This document shows positions 28,485 through 37,485 of a stretch of DNA of 64,000 nt, in pieces (positions within the stretch are counted from its first letter, which is position 1; each line of letters starts with the position of its first letter). The position numbers and the translations under genes are program-made. The DNA is taken from assembly GCF_021728395.1 (NCBI RefSeq), contig NZ_JAKKCM010000004.1, forward strand, positions 124,001 through 188,000. The letters run 5' to 3'. A model generated the notes under the pieces. It was given only the letters and a program-made list of their open reading frames with translations, had not been told where the DNA came from and did not search any database. Source of the DNA: Vibrio sp. J1-1. Lineage in GTDB: Bacteria; Pseudomonadota; Gammaproteobacteria; Enterobacterales; Vibrionaceae.

Positions 28485-29136
28485 GCAGTTGCCCCCCTTG
28501 AAGTCGGATTTTACCTTCCATATGGCCAGCTACCTTCTCACTATGGGTCACCAACAACAATGTGCAATTCAGTTGGCGTGCTAGTGAAGTTAATAAACGC
28601 ATCACCGCTTCGGCGTTTCGTTCATCCAAACTTCCGGTAGGCTCATCGGCCAAGAGAATTTGTGGTTCCATATAAAGTGCTCGTGCAATCGCTGCGCGTT
28701 GTTGCTGACCACCAGAGACTTCTTCAGGATAACGGCCAAGAAGAGGCATCAAATCAAGTGCAGAGAGAATCTGACGCCACAAACCTTGATCTTCAGGTAA
28801 ACCTTTTAGTTGGCGACAAAAACGAATGTTATCCGCAATGTTTAGAGTAGGAAGAAGGTTAAATTGCTGGAAAATATTGCCAATATTATTTCTGCGATAA
28901 AGTGTTCTTAAACGCTCTGGAGCATCATGCATCGAAAAACCAACAAACTGAATTTCTCCGGAATCCACCGTGTCCAGCCCAGCAATCAAATTAAGTAAGG
29001 TACTTTTACCTGAACCACTCTCACCCATCAGAGCAACTTGCTCACCGCGTTGTAATGTTAATTCTGCCCCTTGCAAAACTGGGTGAAACTCTCCCCCATC
29101 TACATAGCCTTTACATAGGTCTGACAGTCTTAACAT
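28465..29136 (-). CDS. ABC transporter ATP-binding protein, LolD type
   Basis: 223 residues with Walker A GESGSGKST near residue 38, signature VSGGQQQRAAIARAL near 140, Walker B ILLADEPTGSLDERN near 160 and H-loop LVTHSEK near 195. The TGSLDE variant of Walker B and the size are typical of LolD/MacB-type ATPases. First gene of the operon with the permease and AttH-like protein. It powers the permease from the cytoplasmic side. Confidence 0.9.
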   Translation of the reverse strand: MLRLSDLCKGYVDGGEFHPVLQGAELTLQRGEQVALMGESGSGKSTLLNLIAGLDTVDSGEIQFVGFSMHDAPERLRTLYRRNNIGNIFQQFNLLPTLNIADNIRFCRQLKGLPEDQGLWRQILSALDLMPLLGRYPEEVSGGQQQRAAIARALYMEPQILLADEPTGSLDERNAEAVMRLLTSLARQLNCTLLLVTHSEKVAGHMEGKIRLQGGQLHVMARS

Positions 29137-29328
29137 TAATATAGCCGCTCAACAGGTATTTAAAATTGGGATAAGAATCTACACTAAAATCGGTCCTGTA
29201 GGAAGTATTTTGAATACTAGATCACATTATCAAACCGCAAATGCAACTCGACTCAACTTCTCAAACTATTTTTATTGAAATTAAAAGAAATTTCCTGTCG
29301 CTAATGGTCTATTTCTCCCTTTGTATAA

Positions 29329-30705
29329 TCATTTCCCAATTAGGTTTTTCATCCACTTTTTACTTCTCACACGTGGTAAGGAAATCGCCCACTTCACCAC
29401 CTCCTCCGTCAGAAAGAGTAAGTACACCCATTGCGGCTCCCAACCAAGGTGAATAGCGGCAAAGGCAGCAAGTGGAATACCAATAACCCACTGTGCTATC
29501 AAGTCCTGATACAAGCAGAATTTAACATCACCGCCCGCACGCAAAACACCTATAATGACCATCATAGGAATGGAGCGCAATACCACACCAATGGCCAGAA
29601 TTAGCATAAATTGCTCTGATAGTTGACGCGTTTCTGGCGACAAAGCGCTAAACGCATTCAGTATCCACTGGTTTGAAACCAACAGTATTAAGGCAACCAT
29701 CACTGCAATGATCAGATTCAAAATCAGCGTCGCCCAGGCTTGATAGTAAACGGGTTCAAAGTTCTTTGCGCCTAACTGGTTGCCCACCAAAACTGCTGCA
29801 GCATTCGACAACCCTATCATCATTGCCAAGGCTATTGATTCAACGGGGGTCATTACAGAGAGAGCCGCTAAGCCTTGAACGCCTGCTTGTCCCATAATCG
29901 CGTGGTAAACAAATAACCCACCAGCCCATGCCAGAAAGTTAAACGTCGTTGGTAATGACAGGCTCAGAAAGCGCGTGATATTTTCCAACACTAATCCCGC
30001 TTGGATATCATTCCATCCAAACGCTAGAATATGTTTCTTAGCCCATAAATAACCAAATAAACAGCCCACTTCGATAGCGCCGCTAATGACTGTCGCGATG
30101 GCAGCTCCGGTAATACCAAGTGCAGGAAAGCCTAAGTGACCGAAAATCAACACCCAGTTCAGCAACACGTTCGAAACTATACCAATACCACTAAAGAAGG
30201 TGCTTAAGCCCGGCTGGTGCATTGCTCGCAAGCCCACGGCCATACTGGCAACGCAAGCCACAGCAAACATACTTGCAGACGAAACCACTAGATAGTTTGC
30301 CCCAAGATCAATAACCTGTTGAGAATCGGTGGTTAGACTCATGATGGGAGCAGGAAAGAGTACAAACAAGAGAACGGCCATCGCCGCAAACACCATTGAT
30401 ATCACCCAAGTAAGAGATGTACTTTCCCTTACGCCCGCTTTGTCCCCGGCACCCCAATATTGAGCGGTCAACAAGGCCCCACCAGTCGTGACACCGACTA
30501 GCATAATGGTAGTGACAAACGTGGCTCGAGCGGCCACTCCAACGGCGGCAATTTCAGCTTCACCAAGCTGGCCGAGCATCAATACATCGACCAGACTGCG
30601 GCTGGAAAACATAATGCTCTGAAGAGTGATTGGAAGCGCTATCGAAAACAAACGACGTAAAAATGCCTTATCGGCGTGAATCAAGAGTTGAGAAAAAAAA
30701 GACAC
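29329..30705 (-). CDS. MATE-family efflux transporter
   Basis: About 458 residues and 12 TM segments, an inner membrane drug/sodium or drug/proton antiporter. The MATE pattern appears: ALPITLQSIMFSSRSLVDVLMLGQLGEAEIAAVG near the N terminus, the repeat GLSNAAAVLVGNQLGA near residue 305, and the related LVGVTTGGALLTAQYWGAG near 75. GTG 30705 is chosen because GGAG lies 5 nt upstream; the GTG at 30711 overlaps that GGAG. Substrate unknown. Confidence 0.88.
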   Translation of the reverse strand: MSFFSQLLIHADKAFLRRLFSIALPITLQSIMFSSRSLVDVLMLGQLGEAEIAAVGVAARATFVTTIMLVGVTTGGALLTAQYWGAGDKAGVRESTSLTWVISMVFAAMAVLLFVLFPAPIMSLTTDSQQVIDLGANYLVVSSASMFAVACVASMAVGLRAMHQPGLSTFFSGIGIVSNVLLNWVLIFGHLGFPALGITGAAIATVISGAIEVGCLFGYLWAKKHILAFGWNDIQAGLVLENITRFLSLSLPTTFNFLAWAGGLFVYHAIMGQAGVQGLAALSVMTPVESIALAMMIGLSNAAAVLVGNQLGAKNFEPVYYQAWATLILNLIIAVMVALILLVSNQWILNAFSALSPETRQLSEQFMLILAIGVVLRSIPMMVIIGVLRAGGDVKFCLYQDLIAQWVIGIPLAAFAAIHLGWEPQWVYLLFLTEEVVKWAISLPRVRSKKWMKNLIGK

Positions 30706-30800
30706 GAGCACTCCAACGACAACTTATTGAAAGAAATGGAAAAGTGTCTCATGATTATACCTAGTGGTGATAATTCCACCAACAAAAAAAAGGACAAAGA

Positions 30801-32243
30801 ATGAAAAAGGTGTTGGTACTTGGCGCGTCTGGATACATAGGCTCTCAACTTCTTCCTCTTTTACTAGATAAAGGTTACAGCGTCACTGCGGCAGCGCGAC
30901 ATATCGATTATTTAGAATCAAGATCCCGCCCTCACCCAAACCTGACTCTGAAATACCTGGATTTAGCTGACGCTGAAGCGACGCTAGCTATTGTGAATGA
31001 TTTTGACTTGGTCTTTTTTTTGGTACACGGCATGGCTCAGGGAGATGACTTTGTCGAATACGAACTCAACCTTGCGTTAAACTTCAAGTTCGCCTTAGAA
31101 AAAAGTCGCGTTAAACACGTCATTTATCTAAGTGCAATTCAACCCCAAACAGGGAACTCACGCCATTTAGCAGCACGAAAAGCAACCGGAAAAATCATTC
31201 GCCAGTCCGGTGTCCCGGTCACAGAATTACGTGCGGGTGTGATTATCGGCCCAGGCTCTGCAGCGTTTGAAATAATGCGTGACTTCGTCTACAACCTGCC
31301 GGTCTTAGTCACACCAAAATGGGTGGACTCTAAAGCCAACCCGATAGCTCTGCCTAATCTGAATCATTACTTACTCTCCCTTGCAGCAGAACCACCACCG
31401 GAGGAAAGTAAGATCTACGAAGTCGGTGGGCCAGATACACTAAGCTACAGAGAGCAATTTCGCGTTATATGTCGAGTGACGGGTAAACCATACCGATTGT
31501 GGTCGACCCCACTGCTTACCCCTAAAATGGCGTCTTACTGGCTGGGGCTTGTTACTTGTGTTCCATCAAGTATTGGCAAGGCGTTGCTCGCTGGATTAGA
31601 ACACGATTACATCGCAGATTCCGTCGCGATTGAGACTCGGTTTCCACAAGAAATGATCACTTATGAGCAATCGGTAACAGAGGCAATTGCTCACGAGGGA
31701 ACGTTTGTTCGGAGCAACGTTTGGGGGTTTGAACCCGCGGCATTAAAGCGCTGGCAACCAGGATATGGCTACTTTCCCAAGCAAGCCGGAGCCAGCATTA
31801 AAACCAAAGCATCCGCCGAAGCTCTGTGGAAAGTTACCCAGAAAATTGGCAGCCAAGAGAAAGGGTACTACTTTGCGAATATTCTTTGGCGTACACGAGA
31901 GTGGCTGGATATCTTTTTTGGTGGCGGGAAGCCAGTTCGAGTCTCCCCTCCCGGACCGGAGCTCAAAGTGGGTGACTTCATTGACTCGTGGAAAGTGATC
32001 CGATGTGAAGAAAACCAGTTCTTATCTCTGTTTTTTGGTATGAAAGGTCCCGGGCTCGGACGCTTAGAAATCAATATAAAAGATGAAGGCGATGAGCGAG
32101 AGCTGGACATTACAGCATGGTGGCACCCGCAAGGCTTTCTAGGGCTGCTTTACTGGTTTGCCATGATGCCTGCTCACTTATTCATTTTTAATGGCATGGT
32201 TAAAACGATGGCTAGCCTAGCGGAAAAAGACCAAGGCCACTAG
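30801..32243 (+). CDS. NAD(P)-binding oxidoreductase with DUF2867 C-terminal domain
   Basis: 480 residues. The N-terminal Rossmann fold shows VLVLGASGYIGSQLLPLLL (GxxGxxG) and an atypical short-chain or NmrA-type pattern to residue about 290, including HVIYLSAIQP. The C-terminal 150 residues (GYYFANILWRTREWLDIFFGG, GLGRLEI) fit DUF2867. The reaction is unknown. It ends 40 nt from the cymA stop, converging on it, with no clear terminator between. A link with the electron-transfer genes is not established. Confidence 0.78.
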   Translation: MKKVLVLGASGYIGSQLLPLLLDKGYSVTAAARHIDYLESRSRPHPNLTLKYLDLADAEATLAIVNDFDLVFFLVHGMAQGDDFVEYELNLALNFKFALEKSRVKHVIYLSAIQPQTGNSRHLAARKATGKIIRQSGVPVTELRAGVIIGPGSAAFEIMRDFVYNLPVLVTPKWVDSKANPIALPNLNHYLLSLAAEPPPEESKIYEVGGPDTLSYREQFRVICRVTGKPYRLWSTPLLTPKMASYWLGLVTCVPSSIGKALLAGLEHDYIADSVAIETRFPQEMITYEQSVTEAIAHEGTFVRSNVWGFEPAALKRWQPGYGYFPKQAGASIKTKASAEALWKVTQKIGSQEKGYYFANILWRTREWLDIFFGGGKPVRVSPPGPELKVGDFIDSWKVIRCEENQFLSLFFGMKGPGLGRLEINIKDEGDERELDITAWWHPQGFLGLLYWFAMMPAHLFIFNGMVKTMASLAEKDQGH

Positions 32244-32283
32244 GCTGCCCTTTTTATATGTGTCAGAACCGATGAAGAAAAAA

Positions 32284-32910
32284 TCAGTTAACCATAGCGG
32301 TCGTTTCAACTGCTTCTTCTTCGGCTTCTTCTTCGGCTTCTTCTTCGGCTTCTTCTGGCTCATCTTCTGGTAATTTGTGCGCTATCCCGGCGTGACAATC
32401 TATGCACGATTGATCCCGGGATTCCATCATTTGGTGTCGACGAGCCGTCGTGCGACCTTGCGCTTCGAAGTCCATGCGGTCAACCTGGTGACAGTATTTA
32501 CATTGCTTAGACTTATTAGCAACGAACTCCTCCGTTACAATCGCCGCAAGTCTTGGCCGGTGTTCTGACTCAAAGTTCTCCAGCGTAATATCGCCTTTCA
32601 ATTTATGGAATATATCCGCTGTCGCGGTGATTTTAACGATCATTTTGGGAATAAACTCTCTCGGAACGTGACAGTCACTGCATGTCGCGGCAATCACACC
32701 TTTTGAGTTTTTGTAATGTATTGACTCTTGATACTCCTCCACAATCGTATCCATTCCAATGTGGCATCCAAAACAGAAGTCGTTGGTGTTGGAATAATTC
32801 ATAACGCCATGGTAAGCACCAAGCACAGCCACGCCTAAGATAAACGCGACCACGCCACCAAGAGGAATACCGAGCATCCATTTTTTGTTAGGTCGACTCC
32901 ACCATCCCAT
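32284..32910 (-). CDS. cymA: CymA/NapC-type tetraheme quinol dehydrogenase
   Basis: 208 residues from ATG 32910 (MGWWSRPNKKW), with GGAG 9 nt upstream; a TTG at 32931 is less likely. One N-terminal membrane anchor (residues 12-32) precedes four heme motifs: CFGCH (46), CSDCH (77), CKYCH (137) and CIDCH (169). The NapC/NirT family takes electrons from menaquinol at the inner membrane and passes them to periplasmic cytochromes. The tail after residue 180 is a run of Glu and Ala encoded by a 12-bp tandem repeat. It lies 30 bp after the diheme gene on the same strand, so the two are one operon, divergent from mtrCAB. Whether it serves only this pathway is not shown. Confidence 0.9.
   Translation of the reverse strand: MGWWSRPNKKWMLGIPLGGVVAFILGVAVLGAYHGVMNYSNTNDFCFGCHIGMDTIVEEYQESIHYKNSKGVIAATCSDCHVPREFIPKMIVKITATADIFHKLKGDITLENFESEHRPRLAAIVTEEFVANKSKQCKYCHQVDRMDFEAQGRTTARRHQMMESRDQSCIDCHAGIAHKLPEDEPEEAEEEAEEEAEEEAVETTAMVN
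32312..32357. repeat. 12-bp tandem repeat in the cymA acidic tail
   Basis: Three exact copies of GCTTCTTCTTCG (32312-32347) and a partial fourth encode the EEAE-type tail. Because the unit is 12 bp, copy-number change keeps the frame. Confidence 0.85.
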
Positions 32911-32940
32911 ATAGTTTGCTCCACCTTGCAAGTGATTGAA

Positions 32941-33564
32941 TTATTGGAAACTCGCGTAATATTCAGACAGTGCCACCAAATCGTCTTCACTTAACCCTTT
33001 AACAGCGCTATCCATTTTCTTATCTACTGAACGTGCACCGCTATGGAACTGCTTGAGCGTGGTTAGCAAGTAGCCTTTTTGCTGGCCTGCCAGAATCGAG
33101 GTTTCATCCATCGGATCACTTCCCCCATCCACATGGCAACTGTCGCAATTTTTCTCGTGAATCATTTTCCCTTTATCAGCGAGAGATTGATCGAAGTCTT
33201 GCTTAGCACGAACAAACGCGAGCTGAGAATAGTGCGCGGCTAACTCTTCCACTTCCTCTTCGGAAAGCGATTTTACAATAGTCGCCATGTCACCACTTTT
33301 ACTCGTATCACCATAAACATGCTTAACGGTTTCAGCAGGTCGCCCTTCACCGTATTGCAGCATTTGATCAATAAAATTAAATTCCGGTAAGCCGGCGATA
33401 GAAGGAATATTGGTATTTGTAGATACTCCACGCGGTCCATGGCATGCCTCACATTCCAAACGCTCAATTAATTCTGGAGCAGATGCTTGCACTGACGAAA
33501 CCAGAAGAAAGTTTGCTGTAATCAACGTCAACGCTTGAGTTATTTTTGTCAAAGAAGAACACAT
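32941..33564 (-). CDS. pdsA: PdsA-type periplasmic diheme cytochrome c (c4-like)
   Basis: 207 residues with a signal peptide (cleaved near SSVQASA) and two c-type domains, with heme motifs CEACH at residue 38 and CDSCH at residue 140. The tandem arrangement is that of cytochrome c4. In Vibrio and Aeromonas clusters a diheme c4-type protein (PdsA) lies beside mtrCAB and can carry electrons from CymA across the periplasm. That role is inferred from position between cymA and mtrC. Other diheme carriers feeding different reductases would look similar. Confidence 0.82.
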   Translation of the reverse strand: MCSSLTKITQALTLITANFLLVSSVQASAPELIERLECEACHGPRGVSTNTNIPSIAGLPEFNFIDQMLQYGEGRPAETVKHVYGDTSKSGDMATIVKSLSEEEVEELAAHYSQLAFVRAKQDFDQSLADKGKMIHEKNCDSCHVDGGSDPMDETSILAGQQKGYLLTTLKQFHSGARSVDKKMDSAVKGLSEDDLVALSEYYASFQ

Positions 33565-34129
33565 AGGCTGCGATTCCTAAACTTAAATATTATTGAAAGA
33601 CAGAGAGAACAAGGCGGCTGTATCTAAGATCTACTAGAAAGAAAGTGGAATAAACACGACGTTTCTAACGTCAAATCACTGCTATGCCATCGCTTCTTTA
33701 TAAGCAATTCCCATATCAACCTATCCAAAACAACATCTCATTCACATACACCATACATGTTAGACCAAGCCCTTATAATTTGCCGACATTAGAAAGGCAA
33801 ATATTAACCTTATTTTTTATAAGTCATTGTTATGCATAATAAAACAACAAAACCCATAACATTCAACACTTTGAGCGACATCACAACACTCAAAAAATCT
33901 CTTTAGCAAGCTGTGAAACACGGTTTTATGTCTATACTCAAAACAGTAAGTGGTAGAGTGGAATGTAAATTTTGACCCGTCGTTGTCCACTCTCTCCAAA
34001 AGATAATTAACAAGAATAAAGCAAACCATTTTATTTGGTCTCTTTATATTCAGAGCCGAAACTTCAACAAGTTGTATCTAAATTAGTCCCACTTTTATTT
34101 AAATCTATTAGGTGAAAGCGAGAGGGAAA
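33565..34129. promoter_or_regulatory. Divergent regulatory region between pdsA-cymA and mtrCAB
   Basis: A 565-bp AT-rich region with no reading frame of note. An 8-bp perfect inverted repeat AGAGTGGA (33955-33962) and TCCACTCT (33986-33993) spans a 23-nt loop. A half CRP-like TGTGA lies at about 33912 (TGTGAAACACGGTTTTA). I found no full FNR box. Which promoter each element serves is unknown. Confidence 0.55.
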
Positions 34130-36442
34130 ATGAACAATAAAAAATCACTTTTCATAACAACCCTTGCCATGTTAATGGCCGCATGTGGTCCGGGCGGTAG
34201 CAATGATCAAAATACCCCTCCGCCAGATGTCAGTTCATTCAGCGTCGAAATCGAAACGCCGATGCTTATGCCCTCCGACAGTGGTAATGAAACAAAGTTG
34301 GTGGTTGACTTTAACGTTCTAGACGGCGCGGGACGTGATTACACGTTCGACACCGATAAAGACTTTAGAATCGCGGTGTTGAAAGCAATGCCAGCCCGTA
34401 GTGACGTAGAAGATACCAGTGATCCTGCTTACGACTATAACGGGCGTAACGGCAATACCTTCTGGAAGAGCTTCCATCACTCCAGTGATGCCTCTAATAA
34501 TAGAGCGTCAATGGAGAATGTTTGGGATGGCGATTTAGAGAAAACAGACGACGGCTATCGTTATACCTTTGCAATTGCAGACATTTTGAAAGTCGCCGAT
34601 CCGTATCCTGCCGATTCCGCTGATAATGGCGGGTATATAAGTTGGGATGAGGATAAATTACACCGAATCGTGCTCGCTTATGGGGACCAAGAAGTTGGTT
34701 TTACTCATGTTTATGAGTGGGTGCCAGGTACCAGTTCAGACAGCACTGTATCAAGAAATGTCATTGAAGACGGAACCTGTGCGAATTGTCATATGAACGA
34801 GCCACTTCGTCATGGGCCGGGTTATCGCTCAATCGACAACAACATCGCCGTTTGTACGTCTTGTCACAACGACAGTAACCCTGGTGCAGCACCGGCTCGC
34901 CGACCACTTGCTGCCGTCGTACACCAATATCACGGTAACGTCTTTAAACTTGGTAGTGACAGAAGTGACCTTACGACTTATAAACAGCCAGTTGACGATA
35001 CTGGACAGTTAGTCACGGACATAAACGGTCTTGTCGTTGAGGGCAGCCCATTCCCACAAGATGCGCGCAACTGTACGACTTGTCACTCGAGTGACACGGC
35101 AAAAGCATCGGATGCAAACAACTGGTTTGAACACCCAACACAAGTTGCCTGTGAAACCTGTCACTTGTTCCGTGATCGCGGAGCCCATGCAAACCAAGTC
35201 GGTACGGCATGGATTCGTGACGGCTCTCCACAAAATACCTGTACTGGATGCCACCGCCCTTATGAGCGTGATGAAAATGGTGATCCAATCATTGGTGAAG
35301 ATGCCAGCCGAAGCGCTAAAACCGTTCATATGACGCGTTTAGCGAACCTTTCAACCGCCAGAGATACCTTAGACGTCACAATCGAGCAAGCTCGATTCAT
35401 TGATGATAGCTTTGAAGTTCAAGTTCGCATCATGAAAGACGGTGTGGGTATAAGCACGATGGGTGACATTAATCCATACATCAATAATGACGATCACTTC
35501 TACCTTCTTCTTAACTGGGATAACGGTGAAGGCCCTCTATTGTCGTATTTAAGCCCTTTAACTTTCTCGTCACCATCACCGCTCCCAACCGTTAATCTGG
35601 ACATGAATGGAGACGGCTCGGTTGGCGATGGCTGTGTTGCTGAAGGCGATGGCATGTTCACCTGTCAGAAAGACTTCAGTACTTCTGATGTCAAACCAAC
35701 CAGCACCTCGAAACTGACTGTCAACATTGCAGAAGTACCTCTCTGTGCAGACAGAAAAGAAGCAGTGTTAAGTGAGTGTGTCAACTTTACTGGTATTGAT
35801 CTAATCAAGAACCCGTTCATGATTGCAGCGCATAACACTTCTGCAGCCTTCGGTATTGGTGGTGTAGAAATTTCTCATGACCTCCCTATGGGCGCGGATA
35901 TTGAGAGCTGTAACGGTTGTCATGAAGAATTGACAATCCACAAAACCTCTCATGCGGCGACTGATTTCCAGCAATGTAAAAATTGCCATAACTCAGAACG
36001 CCCATCTTTTTACACTGGCATACCAGCAGATCTGAAATACCACGTACACTCATATCATGCGTATGGTTCTCATCGCAATGGTGAGGCGGTATTCCCAGGA
36101 GCAATAAACAATTGTGAAGCTTGCCATACTTCGTCTCAATTTAACCTGCCAAGTCAGGAAAATACGCGTCCATCATTGGCGATGAATACAGCAGGAGACA
36201 CTAAATACTACAGTCCGGCTCTTGTGGCCTGTGGTGCATGTCACCTTGAATCAGCGCTCGCTGACGCCGATCCTGAGACTGTCGCAGGTGACGCAATCCT
36301 GAGTCACATGCTGAATAACGGCGCGGTCTTTGGTGCTGATACTGCAGAAGAAGCCATGGGTTCTGAGCAATGTTCGACATGTCACGCTATTGGGCAATCT
36401 CAGGGTGTAGACAAGGTTCACAAGGTATATGACTACCGTTGA
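34130..36442 (+). CDS. mtrC: MtrC/OmcA-family decaheme surface cytochrome
   Basis: 770 residues from ATG 34130, a lipoprotein (lipobox LMAAC at residues 15-19). Ten CXXCH motifs fall in two groups of five: residues 217, 242, 315, 341, 371 and 594, 616, 662, 701, 748. Beta-rich segments before and between the groups match the four-domain plan of OmcA/MtrC proteins. These sit on the cell surface and reduce metals, minerals or shuttles. It is longer than Shewanella MtrC (about 670), closer to OmcA. First gene of mtrC-mtrA-mtrB; 52 bp to mtrA. An in-frame upstream start (34112) would break the lipoprotein signal. Confidence 0.92.
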   Translation: MNNKKSLFITTLAMLMAACGPGGSNDQNTPPPDVSSFSVEIETPMLMPSDSGNETKLVVDFNVLDGAGRDYTFDTDKDFRIAVLKAMPARSDVEDTSDPAYDYNGRNGNTFWKSFHHSSDASNNRASMENVWDGDLEKTDDGYRYTFAIADILKVADPYPADSADNGGYISWDEDKLHRIVLAYGDQEVGFTHVYEWVPGTSSDSTVSRNVIEDGTCANCHMNEPLRHGPGYRSIDNNIAVCTSCHNDSNPGAAPARRPLAAVVHQYHGNVFKLGSDRSDLTTYKQPVDDTGQLVTDINGLVVEGSPFPQDARNCTTCHSSDTAKASDANNWFEHPTQVACETCHLFRDRGAHANQVGTAWIRDGSPQNTCTGCHRPYERDENGDPIIGEDASRSAKTVHMTRLANLSTARDTLDVTIEQARFIDDSFEVQVRIMKDGVGISTMGDINPYINNDDHFYLLLNWDNGEGPLLSYLSPLTFSSPSPLPTVNLDMNGDGSVGDGCVAEGDGMFTCQKDFSTSDVKPTSTSKLTVNIAEVPLCADRKEAVLSECVNFTGIDLIKNPFMIAAHNTSAAFGIGGVEISHDLPMGADIESCNGCHEELTIHKTSHAATDFQQCKNCHNSERPSFYTGIPADLKYHVHSYHAYGSHRNGEAVFPGAINNCEACHTSSQFNLPSQENTRPSLAMNTAGDTKYYSPALVACGACHLESALADADPETVAGDAILSHMLNNGAVFGADTAEEAMGSEQCSTCHAIGQSQGVDKVHKVYDYR

Positions 36443-36494
36443 AACGTCATTGATCATAAGTAATTGACGATTAAGGATGGAAAAAGGAATTGTT

Positions 36495-37475
36495 ATGAAA
36501 GCAATCATTCAGCGGTGGTTAGTGGTGTTAATACTCGGGTTTGGGGTGATCTCTTCGGTAAACTCAGAAGAGGTTACCGAGGCTGAGCCGGAAACAGCGA
36601 CCTTATCGAGAGAAGAGATACAGACCATATTGGATACGAAGTTTTCGGAAGGGAAATACTCACGTCGTGGGCCTGACGGATGTTTACGATGCCATGATGA
36701 TACGTCCGATAAACCTGCATCAGGTATTTTCGATAACGTCCATGGTAAGGCCGCCAACATTCACGGCCCAATGAACGACAAACAGTGTGAAGCTTGCCAT
36801 GGCCCTGCAAACAACCATGAGCGTAACCCACGTAAAGGGCAAGTCCGGGAACCAATGATCACCTTTGGTCCCAACTCCCCTGTTCCAGTCGAAAAGCAAA
36901 ATAGTGTGTGCTTATCTTGTCACCAGGACGCTAAGCGCTCGACATGGCACAGTAGTGAGCACGCTTTTGAAGGCCTGTCTTGTTCAAGTTGTCACCAATT
37001 GCATCAAAAGGACGACCCTATGATGGTGGCTGAGTTGCAAGCGGATAAATGTACCGATTGTCATATAAAAGCGAAATCGGACATTCACAAGCGCAGTAGT
37101 CACCCGGTACTTGATGGCGTAATGACCTGCTCGAACTGTCACAACCCACATCAGACAGCCAACGAAGCGAGCCTCAACTGGTCATCTATCAATGACACTT
37201 GCTTCGAGTGTCACGCGGAAAAACGCGGTCCAAATTTATGGGAGCATGAACCCGTTACGGAAGATTGTACAGCCTGTCACTCTCCTCACGGTTCAGTCAA
37301 TAAAGCCATGTTAAACAAACGTCTGCCAATGTTATGTCAGGATTGTCACCGCGTTCCTCACGCTAACGTAGCAATGCCTGAAAACGACTTGAAGGTTCGT
37401 GGTGGTAGCTGTATGAACTGCCATACTCAAGTGCACGGTTCTAATCACCCACGCGGTCAGACGCTAAGATATTAA
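36495..37475 (+). CDS. mtrA: MtrA/DmsE-family periplasmic decaheme cytochrome
   Basis: 326 residues from ATG 36495 (MKAIIQRWLVVLILGFG), signal peptide to about residue 24, AAGGA upstream. Ten heme motifs run through the protein: CLRCH, CEACH, CLSCH, CSSCH, CTDCH, CSNCH, CFECH, CTACH, CQDCH and CMNCH. Length and heme number equal Shewanella MtrA, the electron wire that sits inside the MtrB barrel. The gap to mtrB is 10 bp, so they are co-transcribed. DmsE is the near relative used for external DMSO reduction; the partner mtrC favours MtrA. Confidence 0.93.
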   Translation: MKAIIQRWLVVLILGFGVISSVNSEEVTEAEPETATLSREEIQTILDTKFSEGKYSRRGPDGCLRCHDDTSDKPASGIFDNVHGKAANIHGPMNDKQCEACHGPANNHERNPRKGQVREPMITFGPNSPVPVEKQNSVCLSCHQDAKRSTWHSSEHAFEGLSCSSCHQLHQKDDPMMVAELQADKCTDCHIKAKSDIHKRSSHPVLDGVMTCSNCHNPHQTANEASLNWSSINDTCFECHAEKRGPNLWEHEPVTEDCTACHSPHGSVNKAMLNKRLPMLCQDCHRVPHANVAMPENDLKVRGGSCMNCHTQVHGSNHPRGQTLRY

Positions 37476-37485
37476 GGAGGGTGGC

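Noticed and set aside
32312..32357. Repeat read as CRISPR-like
   Set aside because: Units are adjacent without spacers and encode a Glu/Ala tail.
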